A stretch of DNA of 64,000 bases from positions 1-64,000 of the forward strand of contig NZ_VUYS01000012.1 in NCBI RefSeq assembly GCF_008389435.1, written 5' to 3'. The position numbers and the translations under genes were made by a program. Shown piece after piece: positions 48,201 through 56,094 of the stretch. Below the pieces are notes generated by a model that did no database searches, was not told the DNA's origin, and worked only from the letters and a program-made list of their open reading frames with translations. This stretch comes from Candidatus Nitrosocosmicus agrestis. GTDB lineage: Archaea > Thermoproteota > Nitrososphaeria > Nitrososphaerales > Nitrososphaeraceae. Within the stretch, counting starts at the first letter, position 1; each line of letters starts with the position of its first letter.

Positions 48201-49157
48201 TTACAAAACTCCTGCAGCTCTTTTGGCCTGAATTTGATGCATCTCTTTATCTGTTTTTGCTGCTTTGATCTGCATTGTTTTGGTATGAACCAATAAAAAG
48301 AACGTTCTCTCTGATTTACTAGATACTTCCTTTAACATTCTGATTGTGTCCTGTTGTAGTTTGAAAACCTCAACTTTTTTGTATCCTTCCTTTGCAAGAC
48401 TTTCTCTATCTACATCTTGTAACAATACTCGATAATTGCTATTTTCTACATTGAGTCTCCTATCTTCCTCAGCCATTAAACCTCCTTTCACCTGATTGAA
48501 TTTCTTTGACCAACTTTCTGTTTGCTGTCTTGCTGTGTCTCTATCCTCTACTAATTGATTCATGGTTTGGGTCATCTCATCCATCCTTGCCTCCATTGCT
48601 CTAAACTCTGGAGATTTATCAGAGAGAAAAGCAGTAGTGGGAGTAGTAGGCTGTCGATGATGTTGTAGACCGTTTGCAGGGTTTTCCAAAGTCTCTTCTT
48701 TATCATCTGCAACTTCAATATCAGCCTCTTTTTTCATCTGTGAGAATGATTTTCCTCCGTATATTTCGTCTAGTGTATTTTCTGCATTTTGATCTGTTGT
48801 CTCACCGTTGTTAGTTACTAAAAGAGGTTTTTTCTGCTCCACTGTCACATTTGCGGCCCTAGGGCCGCAAATTGGATCCCTGACTTTGTTTGCATTTTTA
48901 TACTCGTCAGGGAGAATCTTTCTCACATATCGTTCCTTAATATCGTATTTATCAACATCCTTGCAAACTTGCACAAATAGTCTCTTTAGGATGTCCTGAT
49001 TCATCCAGAATTTTAGCAAGCCTTAGAATCTTGTCTTTTTGTTTCTCTAATAGTTAGTTGGATATTCGTCATGCTCTATCTCAATATCTCCCAAAATAGC
49101 GTCATATTCCATTACAAACTTTCTTTTGAATTCTGCTCGATCTGTTGTATCTGACAG
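48201..49157 (-). pseudogene. Element-encoded coiled-coil protein, N-terminus frameshifted
   Basis: The open frame 48201-49019 encodes 272 residues, but its first ~17 are out of frame with better upstream sequence. A perfect ribosome-binding site AAGGAGGTG (49169-49177, minus) precedes a CTG at 49157 that opens 'SDTTDRAEFKRKFVMEYDAI', 'LGDIEIEHDEYPTNY'; a shift gives 'EKQKDKILRLAKILDESGHP' and KETICA; a second shift near 48965 enters 'KDVDKYDIKERYVRKILPDE' of the main frame. The rest is a Gln/Glu-rich coiled coil ('MEARMDEMTQTMNQLVEDRD'). An ATG-to-CTG change plus two indels suggest decay. It follows the RHH and 83-residue genes in one operon. Confidence 0.7.
48849..48872. repeat. 24-bp perfect GC-rich palindrome
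   Basis: ATTTGCGGCCCT / AGGGCCGCAAAT, centred between 48860 and 48861, with no mismatch and no loop. Sixteen of its central bases are GC-rich in otherwise strongly AT-rich DNA. It lies within the coiled-coil gene and encodes ICGPRAAN. Confidence 0.97.
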
Positions 49158-49158
49158 T

Positions 49159-49410
49159 TTAGATTAAACACCTCCTTTTGGTAAATTCTGCATCTGCAAG
49201 ACTGATTGCAGTTTTCAATAGATCTTTAGAATCTATGTCAAACTTAGGAACATCATTTTTACTTCTTTTCTTGGCGGTTTTGATGATTTCTTCATAAACG
49301 AAAGTTCTAAGTATTTTAGTGTAGGTATTAGCATCGGGGGAAGTTGCATACTCGTTAGCATTGGATTGGTTATTCTTTGTTACTTGATAGGTAGGTGTAG
49401 AATAACTCAT
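49159..49410 (-). CDS. Small hypothetical protein of the RHH operon
   Basis: 83 residues from ATG 49410, which lies 4 bp after the stop of the RHH gene. N-terminus is Asn/Ser/Thr-rich; C-terminal half helical ('YTKILRTFVYEEIIKTAKKR', 'KDLLKTAISLADAEFTKRRC'). The last codons contain the ribosome-binding site of the next gene. Possibly a replication or partition accessory protein by context only. Confidence 0.6.
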   Translation of the reverse strand: MSYSTPTYQVTKNNQSNANEYATSPDANTYTKILRTFVYEEIIKTAKKRSKNDVPKFDIDSKDLLKTAISLADAEFTKRRCLI

Positions 49411-49413
49411 TTT

Positions 49414-49605
49414 CTAGTTTGCAACCCCCTTATTACATTGATGAAATGTGTCTATTTTCTCTTCTATTAGCATCTTTATGACATATTTCTTTGGCATTTC
49501 ATAATACTTTGCCAGAATGTTTAGTTTCTTGTTTATGCTCTCACTTATCATGACACTAACTCGTCTTTTTGGACTTATTGTATGTCGATTGTGTGTTTTT
49601 AACAT
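49414..49605 (-). CDS. Ribbon-helix-helix (CopG/Arc-like) DNA-binding protein
   Basis: 63 residues. The RHH pattern is clear: strand 'RRVSVMISESI', helix 'NKKLNILAKYYEMP', turn, helix 'KKYVIKMLIEEKID'. Such dimers repress their own operon in plasmids and integrated elements. First gene of a run with 49159-49410 and the coiled-coil gene. Divergent from another RHH gene at 49736, the two sharing a 130 bp AT-rich control region. Confidence 0.75.
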   Translation of the reverse strand: MLKTHNRHTISPKRRVSVMISESINKKLNILAKYYEMPKKYVIKMLIEEKIDTFHQCNKGVAN

Positions 49606-49735
49606 TCAATACTACATAGTATTGCATAAATTTATATATAATATACAATTTTATCATACAATTCTTATACACTTGTTTTCTACATTATCTACAATATCTT
49701 TATTAGCATGTTAATAGCATGCCAAATTAATACAA

Positions 49736-50176
49736 ATGGTGAAGTCTAATAAAAGACTAACTGTGGCAATATTTGAGTCGGTATATCAAAAGATAAAATT
49801 AGCAGCGGAACAAAAGGGTAAGACATTGCAGGATTATGTAAATGAGACTCTACTCATGAACGTAGAAAGAGATGAGTTCCTAAAGATCTTTGCACCCAAT
49901 CTTTCCTTAGAATATGTAGCCAATAACACGATATTTCTGCATGACGAAAAACAAAACAAAACAATCACAATTAAACTAAGGTATCATGAAGATAGCAGTT
50001 GTGATGACGGATTTGAGATATTTTGCGAACAGGACGAGTCAATAGAATGTCTGCATGTAAGGTTTACAATGGCATTACCCGAGTTAATAAAACTTAATCT
50101 AAAAAGATCAAAACAAAGATTAGAAGGATGGAAGAATTATACTGAAATGAATACACGTCCTTCAGGTCAGATATAA
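49736..50176 (+). CDS. RHH-domain protein with C-terminal beta-rich domain
   Basis: 146 residues. N-terminal RHH: strand 'KRLTVAIFESV', helices 'YQKIKLAAEQKGKT' and 'LQDYVNETLLMNV'. The C-terminal ~80 residues form strands with an acidic, Cys-bearing stretch ('SSCDDGFEIFCEQDESIECL'). Probably a DNA-binding regulator with a sensing or oligomerisation domain. Divergent from the small RHH gene. Confidence 0.72.
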   Translation: MVKSNKRLTVAIFESVYQKIKLAAEQKGKTLQDYVNETLLMNVERDEFLKIFAPNLSLEYVANNTIFLHDEKQNKTITIKLRYHEDSSCDDGFEIFCEQDESIECLHVRFTMALPELIKLNLKRSKQRLEGWKNYTEMNTRPSGQI

Positions 50177-50269
50177 TCTGAAAATATTGTAAAATCAAGG
50201 AGTAAACTCTACGGTAAAATATTATAGATTAATGTCGTAGAAGGCAAATAAATCTGCAAAAGTAAGGTT

Positions 50270-50706
50270 ATGAACTTCAACTCAAGTTCGGAGAAAATCA
50301 ATAAAGAAAATCAAATTGATTGTAGGGATCATCGTACATTCTTAGGCTCTATAGGAGTTTCATTATTTTGCTTCGTCATTGCTTTTGTTACACTACCGTT
50401 AAATCTGAGTGTAGGGTGGATATTTTTAGTTTTTGCCTTCATTATTGCCTGCATTTCTACTTTATTGTTTATTTACGAAAGAAAAGATAAAATAGAAATA
50501 TTGTTATTGCGATTATAACAAAAGAGCGTTTAGAAAATACTGATTCCGAAATTGGACCTGCATTTAATTATTATTTTTGTACCTCGACCAACCAAAGGTA
50601 TAAAGTATGTGAGGAGTTGTATTATTTTTTAAAAGAAAATGATATAGTAGAGGTTATAGCAAAACACGATTCTATATTGGGTCTTGTTAAGGTAGTAGAG
50701 GAGTAA
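50270..50706 (+). pseudogene. Two-TM protein with soluble C-domain, split by a frameshift
   Basis: Frame 1 (50270-50518) encodes two TM helices ('GVSLFCFVIAFVTLPLNL', 'WIFLVFAFIIACISTLLFIY') then YERKDKIEI and a TAA. A second stop-free frame overlaps it and runs to TAA 50706: 'ITKERLENTDSEIGPAFNYY', 'FCTSTNQRYKVCEELYYFLK', 'ENDIVEVIAKHDSILGLVKV'. A one-base change near 50505-50515 would make one ~145-residue protein. The C-domain looks like a small beta-barrel with two Cys. Decay, error or shift cannot be separated here. Confidence 0.65.
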
Positions 50707-50750
50707 AATATTGTTAAATGAGGGATAGAAAAATAAATAGTTAAAGTAGG

Positions 50751-51038
50751 ATGCAAAAATCAAATAGAATGAGTAAATCAAAATCTACTAAATCTCCCCA
50801 ATCAGACAAGAATAATAATAATGATAATGATGAAGATTATTACCTTAAAGACCATTACGATAATGTATTGTTGGTAAGAGACAATATCTTAAAGAAAGAT
50901 ATCGAGATTTTTATCAAGGGTGGACCACTACACTGCGACCACCATAATGAGGTTATGGGTTTTGGATGTAAACACATGAACTTTGTTCATTCATTAGATG
51001 AAGTTGAGAAGCTAAAGAGAGCAGGGAAGCTGAGGTAA
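50751..51038 (+). CDS. Small hypothetical protein with His/Cys cluster
   Basis: 95 residues. N-terminus is Lys/Ser/Asn-rich and disordered; the C-terminal half has 'LHCDHHNEVMGFGCKHMNFV' followed by HSLDEVEKLKRAGKL, a likely zinc site (C, HH, C, H). Coding character is good. Last gene before the stem-loop array. Confidence 0.6.
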   Translation: MQKSNRMSKSKSTKSPQSDKNNNNDNDEDYYLKDHYDNVLLVRDNILKKDIEIFIKGGPLHCDHHNEVMGFGCKHMNFVHSLDEVEKLKRAGKLR

Positions 51039-51072
51039 TTTTGAGATGTGCTTATGTATGTATTATATATAT

Positions 51073-51212
51073 ACACAGGATAGATTACACGGATGGATCC
51101 ACCACCCCATGAAGGTATTGGTATAATCTATCCTGTGTCCGTAGAAACCGAATGGTTGAATATTCGGAGGATAAATAATGAATTTCATCAATTAAAGTTT
51201 TATCTTGATTAT
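51073..51212 (+). ncRNA. Stem-loop element A
   Basis: Perfect 15 bp stem ACACAGGATAGATTA (51073-51087) / TAATCTATCCTGTGT (51124-51138), loop 36 nt. Nine bases later a second hairpin CCGAAT / ATTCGG (51148-51153, 51162-51167). Then the tail TCATCAATTAAAGTTTT (51185-51201) and TCTTGATTAT (51203-51212). A TATA-like TATTATATATATA (51061-51073) precedes it. Orientation is assumed from the tail. No coding frame. Confidence 0.6.
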
Positions 51213-51234
51213 CAGATCATATATTATAGTAAAT

Positions 51235-51384
51235 ATGTGAGATGAACCTATTGTATATGAGCCTACGGAAAAGGATGAAGGTTTTTAGGTTCATCCCACA
51301 TTGGACATTTTATGACACTTGCAACTTCCCTTCTTTTTTAAAAGTTGCAGGGTAAGCTACGTTATCAACTATTAATGTTTTTTG
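51235..51384 (+). ncRNA. Stem-loop element B
   Basis: Stem ATGTGAGATGAACCT (51235-51249) / AGGTTCATCCCACAT (51287-51301), 14 of 15 paired, loop 37 nt that shares ATGAAGGT with the loop of A just before the 3' arm. Second hairpin GCAACTT / AAGTTGC (51321-51327, 51342-51348). Tail TCAACTATTAATGTTTT (51365-51381), 14 of 17 identical to A and E. Confidence 0.55.
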
Positions 51385-51524
51385 TTCGAAATGTAGCACC
51401 TTGGATAGGGTGAAAGCTAGATGATAATCAAAAAAAGGACTCCTAGAATTATTAAAGTAATAAGTAGCACAGAGAGGAAATGAGAATAGCAAAGGCGTCA
51501 ATTAGAAGTTCACATGGGGAACTT

Positions 51525-51917
51525 TCTCATGCTTTTGTATTCTTATTGCGCGTCTCAACGCAAGCACTTTTCTCATTTGGTAATGGTAGGATCAAATGAA
51601 GGTATGAGCGAATGAATAGACGTAGATGTGAGGATATGAATCCTTCTATTTTTTCCTTACCTTTGTGCAATCGTCATCACCGTGCTTTCAAATGAGGTAG
51701 TAGTATATTAGATGAATAAGCGATCGTCTGAATGCCTGATATTAGAGGAGTGGATCACTTTTTGTAACGATACTTATCACATGATTGTAGCCTTTACTTT
51801 TGTTCTACTTTTCTCTCTCTTTGCGTTCCAAGCTGTGTGGTACTTGTCTTGATACCCCGGAGATTAGGGCAAGAATTAATATGGTAAAAATATTATTTAT
51901 CAATGATCTAGATTATC
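51525..51917. repeat. Dispersed degenerate repeat, copy 2
   Basis: Counterpart of 36615-36983: exact 16-mer at 51525-51540, 27 of 29 at 51770-51798, 12 of 13 at 51905-51917. It lies between elements B and C. Function unknown. Confidence 0.6.
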
Positions 51918-51942
51918 TGTTCTTATTTTACAAGTGGAGAAA

Positions 51943-52048
51943 ATGGGGGATGAACCGCATGATGAATGAAAATCAATAGCCAATATGACAAAGCAGTAAT
52001 CATGGGCTCATCCCACATGAAATGAAGACAAATACATGCCACTTGTCT
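51943..52048 (+). ncRNA. Stem-loop element C
   Basis: Stem 51943-51963 / 51999-52018: ATGGGGGATGAACCGCATGAT against ATCATGGGCTCATCCCACAT, with one bulge and two mismatches; loop 35 nt. Second hairpin AGACAA / TTGTCT (52026-52031, 52043-52048) seven bases later. The conserved tail is not obvious in this copy. Confidence 0.5.
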
Positions 52049-52247
52049 TTGTATACACCTTCCCTGTCGAATGCATGCGTATTAAGGGATAGGTGCATAC
52101 GGTTGCTATTAATATGAAAATATAATATATGGATTAGTTAAAAGTCATATTGAAAAATATCAGTTATTCTTGTTTATATTTTAAATAATGGTTAATGAGA
52201 ACTGGGTGGCGAAATAAAATAAAATTTTTTAATTTCTAATAATATAC

Positions 52248-52409
52248 AGGATGGGCTTTGGTGCGGATCAAAAAAGGTATGGTAATACTTACTTTCAATG
52301 GTAGTTGATATGACCGGGCCACCACCCATCCTCACCGCATTGGACATATGACGTGAATTATTTTATGATAGTCTTACTACAATAATTAAATAAAGATTGT
52401 CTTGATTAT
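52248..52409 (+). ncRNA. Stem-loop element D
   Basis: Core stem AGGATGGG / CCCATCCT (52248-52255, 52325-52332), longer 69 nt loop with further partial pairing (TTGGTGCGG with CCGGGCCACCA). CATTGGACATATGAC after the 3' arm matches CATTGGACATTTTATGAC in B. Tail AATTAAA (52384-52390) followed by TCTTGATTAT (52400-52409), the latter identical to A. Confidence 0.45.
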
Positions 52410-52444
52410 TTGGATTGAGATTAAATCATTATGACAATGTTAAA

Positions 52445-52572
52445 AATACAGGGTGGATTTACTAGTAGGCAACCTAGTAAAGTACATTAGCATATCCACC
52501 CTGTATTCATCAGGTTCCGAACTAACTTATAGAACGGAAAGATAACCATAGCAATCATCAATTAAAGTTTTT
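52445..52572 (+). ncRNA. Stem-loop element E
   Basis: Perfect 14 bp stem AATACAGGGTGGAT (52445-52458) / ATCCACCCTGTATT (52494-52507), 35 nt loop containing its own hairpin TTACTAG / CTAGTAA (52459-52465, 52474-52480). Second hairpin TTCCG / CGGAA (52515-52519, 52535-52539). Tail TCATCAATTAAAGTTTT (52555-52571), identical over 17 nt to A and at the same distance from the stem (47 against 46 nt). Confidence 0.6.
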
Positions 52573-53366
52573 TGATAAAAGCATTGTACAAGTGAAATAA
52601 TATTCATCCAATACAAAATGTAGAGAAAGAGATCAGCAACTTGCCATTGTGCATAATTCGCAGTCAAACATTTCCTGATCTTCTTACATCTCCACATCTA
52701 CACAAAGAATGCTTGATTTGTTTTTCCCCTTGTTCAGTTGTAGATAGTCAAAGTACGTAAGAATTTTTAAGTATTTTGGTTATTATTTATTTTATTGTAT
52801 TTACACAGATCATTTTATATTAGAATTTTATAAAACCATGCCATGTTTTCAATTAATTATATTACAATTGGCAATGAACTAGAGTATTGACGATTGAAAA
52901 AAATGAAGATTAGACTAACGAATGAATCCTATTGTCCTAAACCAGTTCCATAATCTTATGGCCAACCAAACAGCTATGTTTCCACCTAAATTGAAAATGA
53001 TTCGGATGACTAGTTCTCGAAGGAGTTGTGATAAATAGTTGATCAAATTATAGTATCATAAAGTCTATTGATGAATTTACTTAAGAATAGTTAAAAGGAA
53101 GAAATGAAATGAAATATTTAAAAAATGTGGGATGGATTTAATCAAATTAAATATTGAAAGTAATAGTGGATTAGAACTTTATGAATCTTCAAAATGCTTG
53201 CTGCAGCCGATAATTTATAATAGTTACAGTGGCAATTGTTAATAGTTATTCTGTGACTTAGGTTACATTTTATCAAAATAGCATTGACTAACTTGATTAA
53301 TTATTGCTTTGCAAATACAAGTATTTCGATTTAGAATATTAAGAAGAGAAAATGAAAATTTTTTCA
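52573..53366. other. Intergenic right of the stem-loop array
   Basis: No gene and no further stem-loop of the A-E type seen. AT-rich. Confidence 0.4.
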
Positions 53367-53705
53367 CTATGATTGTTTCAATTCTTCGGTTGGAATCTCT
53401 TGATCAGCAATGGGTTCAGTTCTCTTCGGAGAATCTATCGCATTTTGAGCCAAACTTATCATTTCTGCAACGTTTGATGGCATGTTTATTTCATTAATTT
53501 CTTTATTAACATCTTTCTTGCTAAGAAGATATTGGTTTGCGAATGAATGACTTATTGACTTTACTTCCGAAAAATCGATTTTTAATTGATAAGAAGGATT
53601 ATGTATGATATCCTTTTCAAAGAAGGAAATAACGCTCTTTCGAATGGCTAAATGAGGAGAAATTGAATCTTTTATTGAAATAATAGGAATATTTGACATA
53701 TTCAA
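53367..53705 (-). CDS. STAS-like DUF4325 protein
   Basis: 112 residues. The core 'SYQLKIDFSEVKSISHSFAN' followed by QYLL matches the DUF4325 signature (hydrophobic strand, DFxxVxxISxSFA). This family has a STAS/anti-anti-sigma-like fold. It lies 56 bp after a GHKL ATPase gene on the same strand, so the two probably form a partner-switching pair. C-terminal 30 residues are acidic and disordered. Role: signal relay; target unknown. Confidence 0.75.
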   Translation of the reverse strand: MNMSNIPIISIKDSISPHLAIRKSVISFFEKDIIHNPSYQLKIDFSEVKSISHSFANQYLLSKKDVNKEINEINMPSNVAEMISLAQNAIDSPKRTEPIADQEIPTEELKQS

Positions 53706-53761
53706 TGAATAAGACCAACTCGTTATTGAATTTTTATATTTCCAAAGTTTTGCCTATAAAA

Positions 53762-54550
53762 TTACTCCCAAACTAAATTATCAATAAATTTTCCCTTTGG
53801 CTCCATGAATTTGCATCTAGCGCTAATCATGGTACCATTAAGGTGGAAATGAGGATCATTTGGTTTGTGCTTTCTAGGAGGTTTTCTCAGATCTAATATA
53901 CCTTTACCTGATATTATTAGAAACTCGCCTTCATATTGATTGGTGCATATATTATATGATGAACGAATTCCTTTCCCTCTACCTGCATCAGGACGGGTTG
54001 TTACTCCCTTCCAAGCTCTATAGATACAATCCACATCTTCTGGTAATCCTATTCCACTATTTCTAAATACTCTTGGTATTGTTAATCCATCATCGAAAAA
54101 CGAAAAGTCCAATAATCCTTGTTGTTTATACTCCTGCGCCATAAAAAAAGCATTTGTAAATTCGGAATGATCATAAATATTGTTTATAAGTTCTTGGAAA
54201 ATATAAAATAAAGGAGTTGGGTCTGAAAACCTGTCCTTCAGAATATTGTAAATTGAATCCATTTCAGAATCAAAATTTGTATGATCTTCGGGCAACCTCG
54301 TCAATGGAATATAAGTAAACGTAGATCTAGACGAAATATCCTTCTTTATGATGTTTTCAAAATAGGAATGGACATCTTGATTTTCAATAATAATATTTTC
54401 TGAAGGAATATCATTAGTCGTGATAAAATGGTACAAAGGTATAATATGAGTAGGGGTCAGGAAGTCATTCTTGACGATGATTTTACTGTTTTCATTATAA
54501 TCTTTCCTAAAATTACAAAAATCCAAATAGGAGTCTAACAGATTCTTCAT
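53762..54550 (-). CDS. GHKL (HATPase-like) protein paired with DUF4325
   Basis: 262 residues without TM helix or His-phosphotransfer domain. ATP-site motifs: N-box 'FYIFQELINNIYDHSEF' near 120, D-box 'LDFSFFDDGLTIPRVF' near 152, G-box 'DAGRGKGIRSSYNIC' near 190. This resembles anti-sigma-factor-type kinases more than sensor kinases. The N-terminal ~90 residues are a separate alpha/beta region. First gene of a two-gene unit, 138 bp from the integrase gene, also on the minus strand. A regulatory or defence role in the element is possible, unproven. Confidence 0.78.
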   Translation of the reverse strand: MKNLLDSYLDFCNFRKDYNENSKIIVKNDFLTPTHIIPLYHFITTNDIPSENIIIENQDVHSYFENIIKKDISSRSTFTYIPLTRLPEDHTNFDSEMDSIYNILKDRFSDPTPLFYIFQELINNIYDHSEFTNAFFMAQEYKQQGLLDFSFFDDGLTIPRVFRNSGIGLPEDVDCIYRAWKGVTTRPDAGRGKGIRSSYNICTNQYEGEFLIISGKGILDLRKPPRKHKPNDPHFHLNGTMISARCKFMEPKGKFIDNLVWE

Positions 54551-54687
54551 GGTTATTTTAATATCCTACGTACTAAAAAATGAATCCATAATACAAAATG
54601 GACTTTCTTATTTGCAATCTTGAGAAGCATATCATACCTGCTATGCTTCGGTATGATGATGATGGAATCATTTTTTCTCCAATTATT

Positions 54688-55902
54688 TCAGATGCCCAAT
54701 TTCTCTCTGATCTCTGCTAACTCAAAACTCATTCTGGATAGATCACTCTCTCTTTCTTTGTAATAGTCTACCTGTTTTTGTAAGCGGTGCTCATTTGATA
54801 TTGTTAGAAGGTCAACTGCTTTAAGATATTCTTGTAAAATCTCTTCATCCTGGGGCTTGTAATAGACCTTATCTAAGCCTGTTGAATGGCCTACTAGCAT
54901 TTCCCTAATTGTCTTGTCTACCTTGGCTCTCTGCATTTGTGTTATTGCAAAAATACGTAAGGAATGACAGGGGTGTAGTTCATGTCTGATTTTGGGTGCT
55001 TCTTTCTGACTCATAGTTTCTGTTGTATGGATTTTTTCTCTGATTCCTAGTTGATGTAATTTATGGATTATAACTTTTTCAGTGATACTACTAGGTAAGA
55101 TAGATGTTTTAGATGAGTATAGTGCAGTATTAAGTTGTTTATTGAATTGTCTAATTATTAGAGCTGTATCTCCTGGAATCCAGTTGCCATTTTCATCTAT
55201 TTTTAATGATGATTCGCCATGTCTTTTTCTCATGTCCAAATATTCATCAATGGCTTTAGCAGTTTCAGGAGTACAAAATGTAAGATATTTTGATTTAGGT
55301 GAGTTACCATATACTGTTATTTGATAAATAAAGTCTTTTGTTGTATTTGCTATATTCCATCTCTTTAGGTGTTTTAATCTAATATGTGGTAAAGCTCCTA
55401 CTCGCATTCCTGTTGAAGCCATTAGTAATACACAGACTCTGCCTCGTTCATCTTGTAATGAGAGTAATTTAGAAATTTCATCTAGATTGTAAGGTCTGTA
55501 TTCTTGTTTGTTTTCATGCTCTCCTATGAATTTTGATATTTTTTTTCTATTTATGAGAACGTCATTAATAGTGAAAAAGTGAGAAAGTGCTGCTAGAAAA
55601 AGGGATAAAGAGGAATGGGATAAGCCCTCATTATCTTTCATGAATATCAGATGCTCTATAATGTCTGCCTCTAATTCTTTGGGATTAGTTTGCAGAATTT
55701 CATCTAGAGTTTTATTTTTGTATTGGGGTAAATTTAAGAATCTGTTTAGGTAAATCGAATATGCATCTTTGGTATATCTTGATCTCAAGGAATTTATAAA
55801 ATTTCGATATGCGAGATGATCCGTTACCTCGGGTCTAATCAGATTAAAAATGCTAGTTGTAAGTGAAGTGGAATTTTTCATAATATCTAGACTGTATAGC
55901 AA
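54688..55902 (-). CDS. Tyrosine recombinase / integrase
   Basis: 404 residues. N-terminal SAM-like core-binding domain (~30-130, 'YRNFINSLRSRYTKDAYSIY'). Catalytic residues: Arg in 'LMASTGMRVGALPHI' near 167, Lys in 'GNSPKSKYLTF' near 205, H-x-x-R in 'PCHSLRIFAITQM' near 312-315, His in 'LVGHSTGLDK' near 339, nucleophile Tyr in 'KVYYKPQDE' near 345. A C-terminal helix (~365-404) follows. This is the thaumarchaeal chromosomal-element type. It would integrate or excise the element; I could not find the att repeats. Confidence 0.92.
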   Translation of the reverse strand: MLYSLDIMKNSTSLTTSIFNLIRPEVTDHLAYRNFINSLRSRYTKDAYSIYLNRFLNLPQYKNKTLDEILQTNPKELEADIIEHLIFMKDNEGLSHSSLSLFLAALSHFFTINDVLINRKKISKFIGEHENKQEYRPYNLDEISKLLSLQDERGRVCVLLMASTGMRVGALPHIRLKHLKRWNIANTTKDFIYQITVYGNSPKSKYLTFCTPETAKAIDEYLDMRKRHGESSLKIDENGNWIPGDTALIIRQFNKQLNTALYSSKTSILPSSITEKVIIHKLHQLGIREKIHTTETMSQKEAPKIRHELHPCHSLRIFAITQMQRAKVDKTIREMLVGHSTGLDKVYYKPQDEEILQEYLKAVDLLTISNEHRLQKQVDYYKERESDLSRMSFELAEIREKLGI

Positions 55903-56021
55903 TATGGTAGCTATTAAATATGCTATATAGAGTGATTAAATACAATTAATAATTTTGAAAATGAGGGGGGTAGCAATAGGTAGATTATTTCACTTTCCTA
56001 AATAAGCTATAATTAAAATGT

Positions 56022-56043
56022 AAATAAATAAATAAATAAATAA
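56022..56043. repeat. (AAAT)n short tandem tract
   Basis: Five tandem AAAT units upstream of the transporter gene; reverse complement of the TTTA tract at 38501-38522. Confidence 0.9.
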
Positions 56044-56094
56044 CAACTAGAGTCACACTAAAATAGAAATTATTATTACCATGGGTATGATTAT

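Noticed and set aside
51310-51501. 63-codon minus frame inside the stem-loop array
   Set aside because: It crosses the second hairpin and tail of element B; composition is not convincing.
51073-52572. CRISPR array
   Set aside because: Despite 35-37 nt loops, the flanking arms are inverted and differ between elements; there is no direct repeat series and no cas gene.
51073-52572. Integron attC sites
   Set aside because: The stems lack the RYYYAAC/GTTRRRY core sites and the recombinase does not show IntI features.
55903-56094. Attachment site beside the integrase
   Set aside because: Only an AAAT tandem tract is present; no tRNA and no matching direct repeat was found elsewhere in the window.
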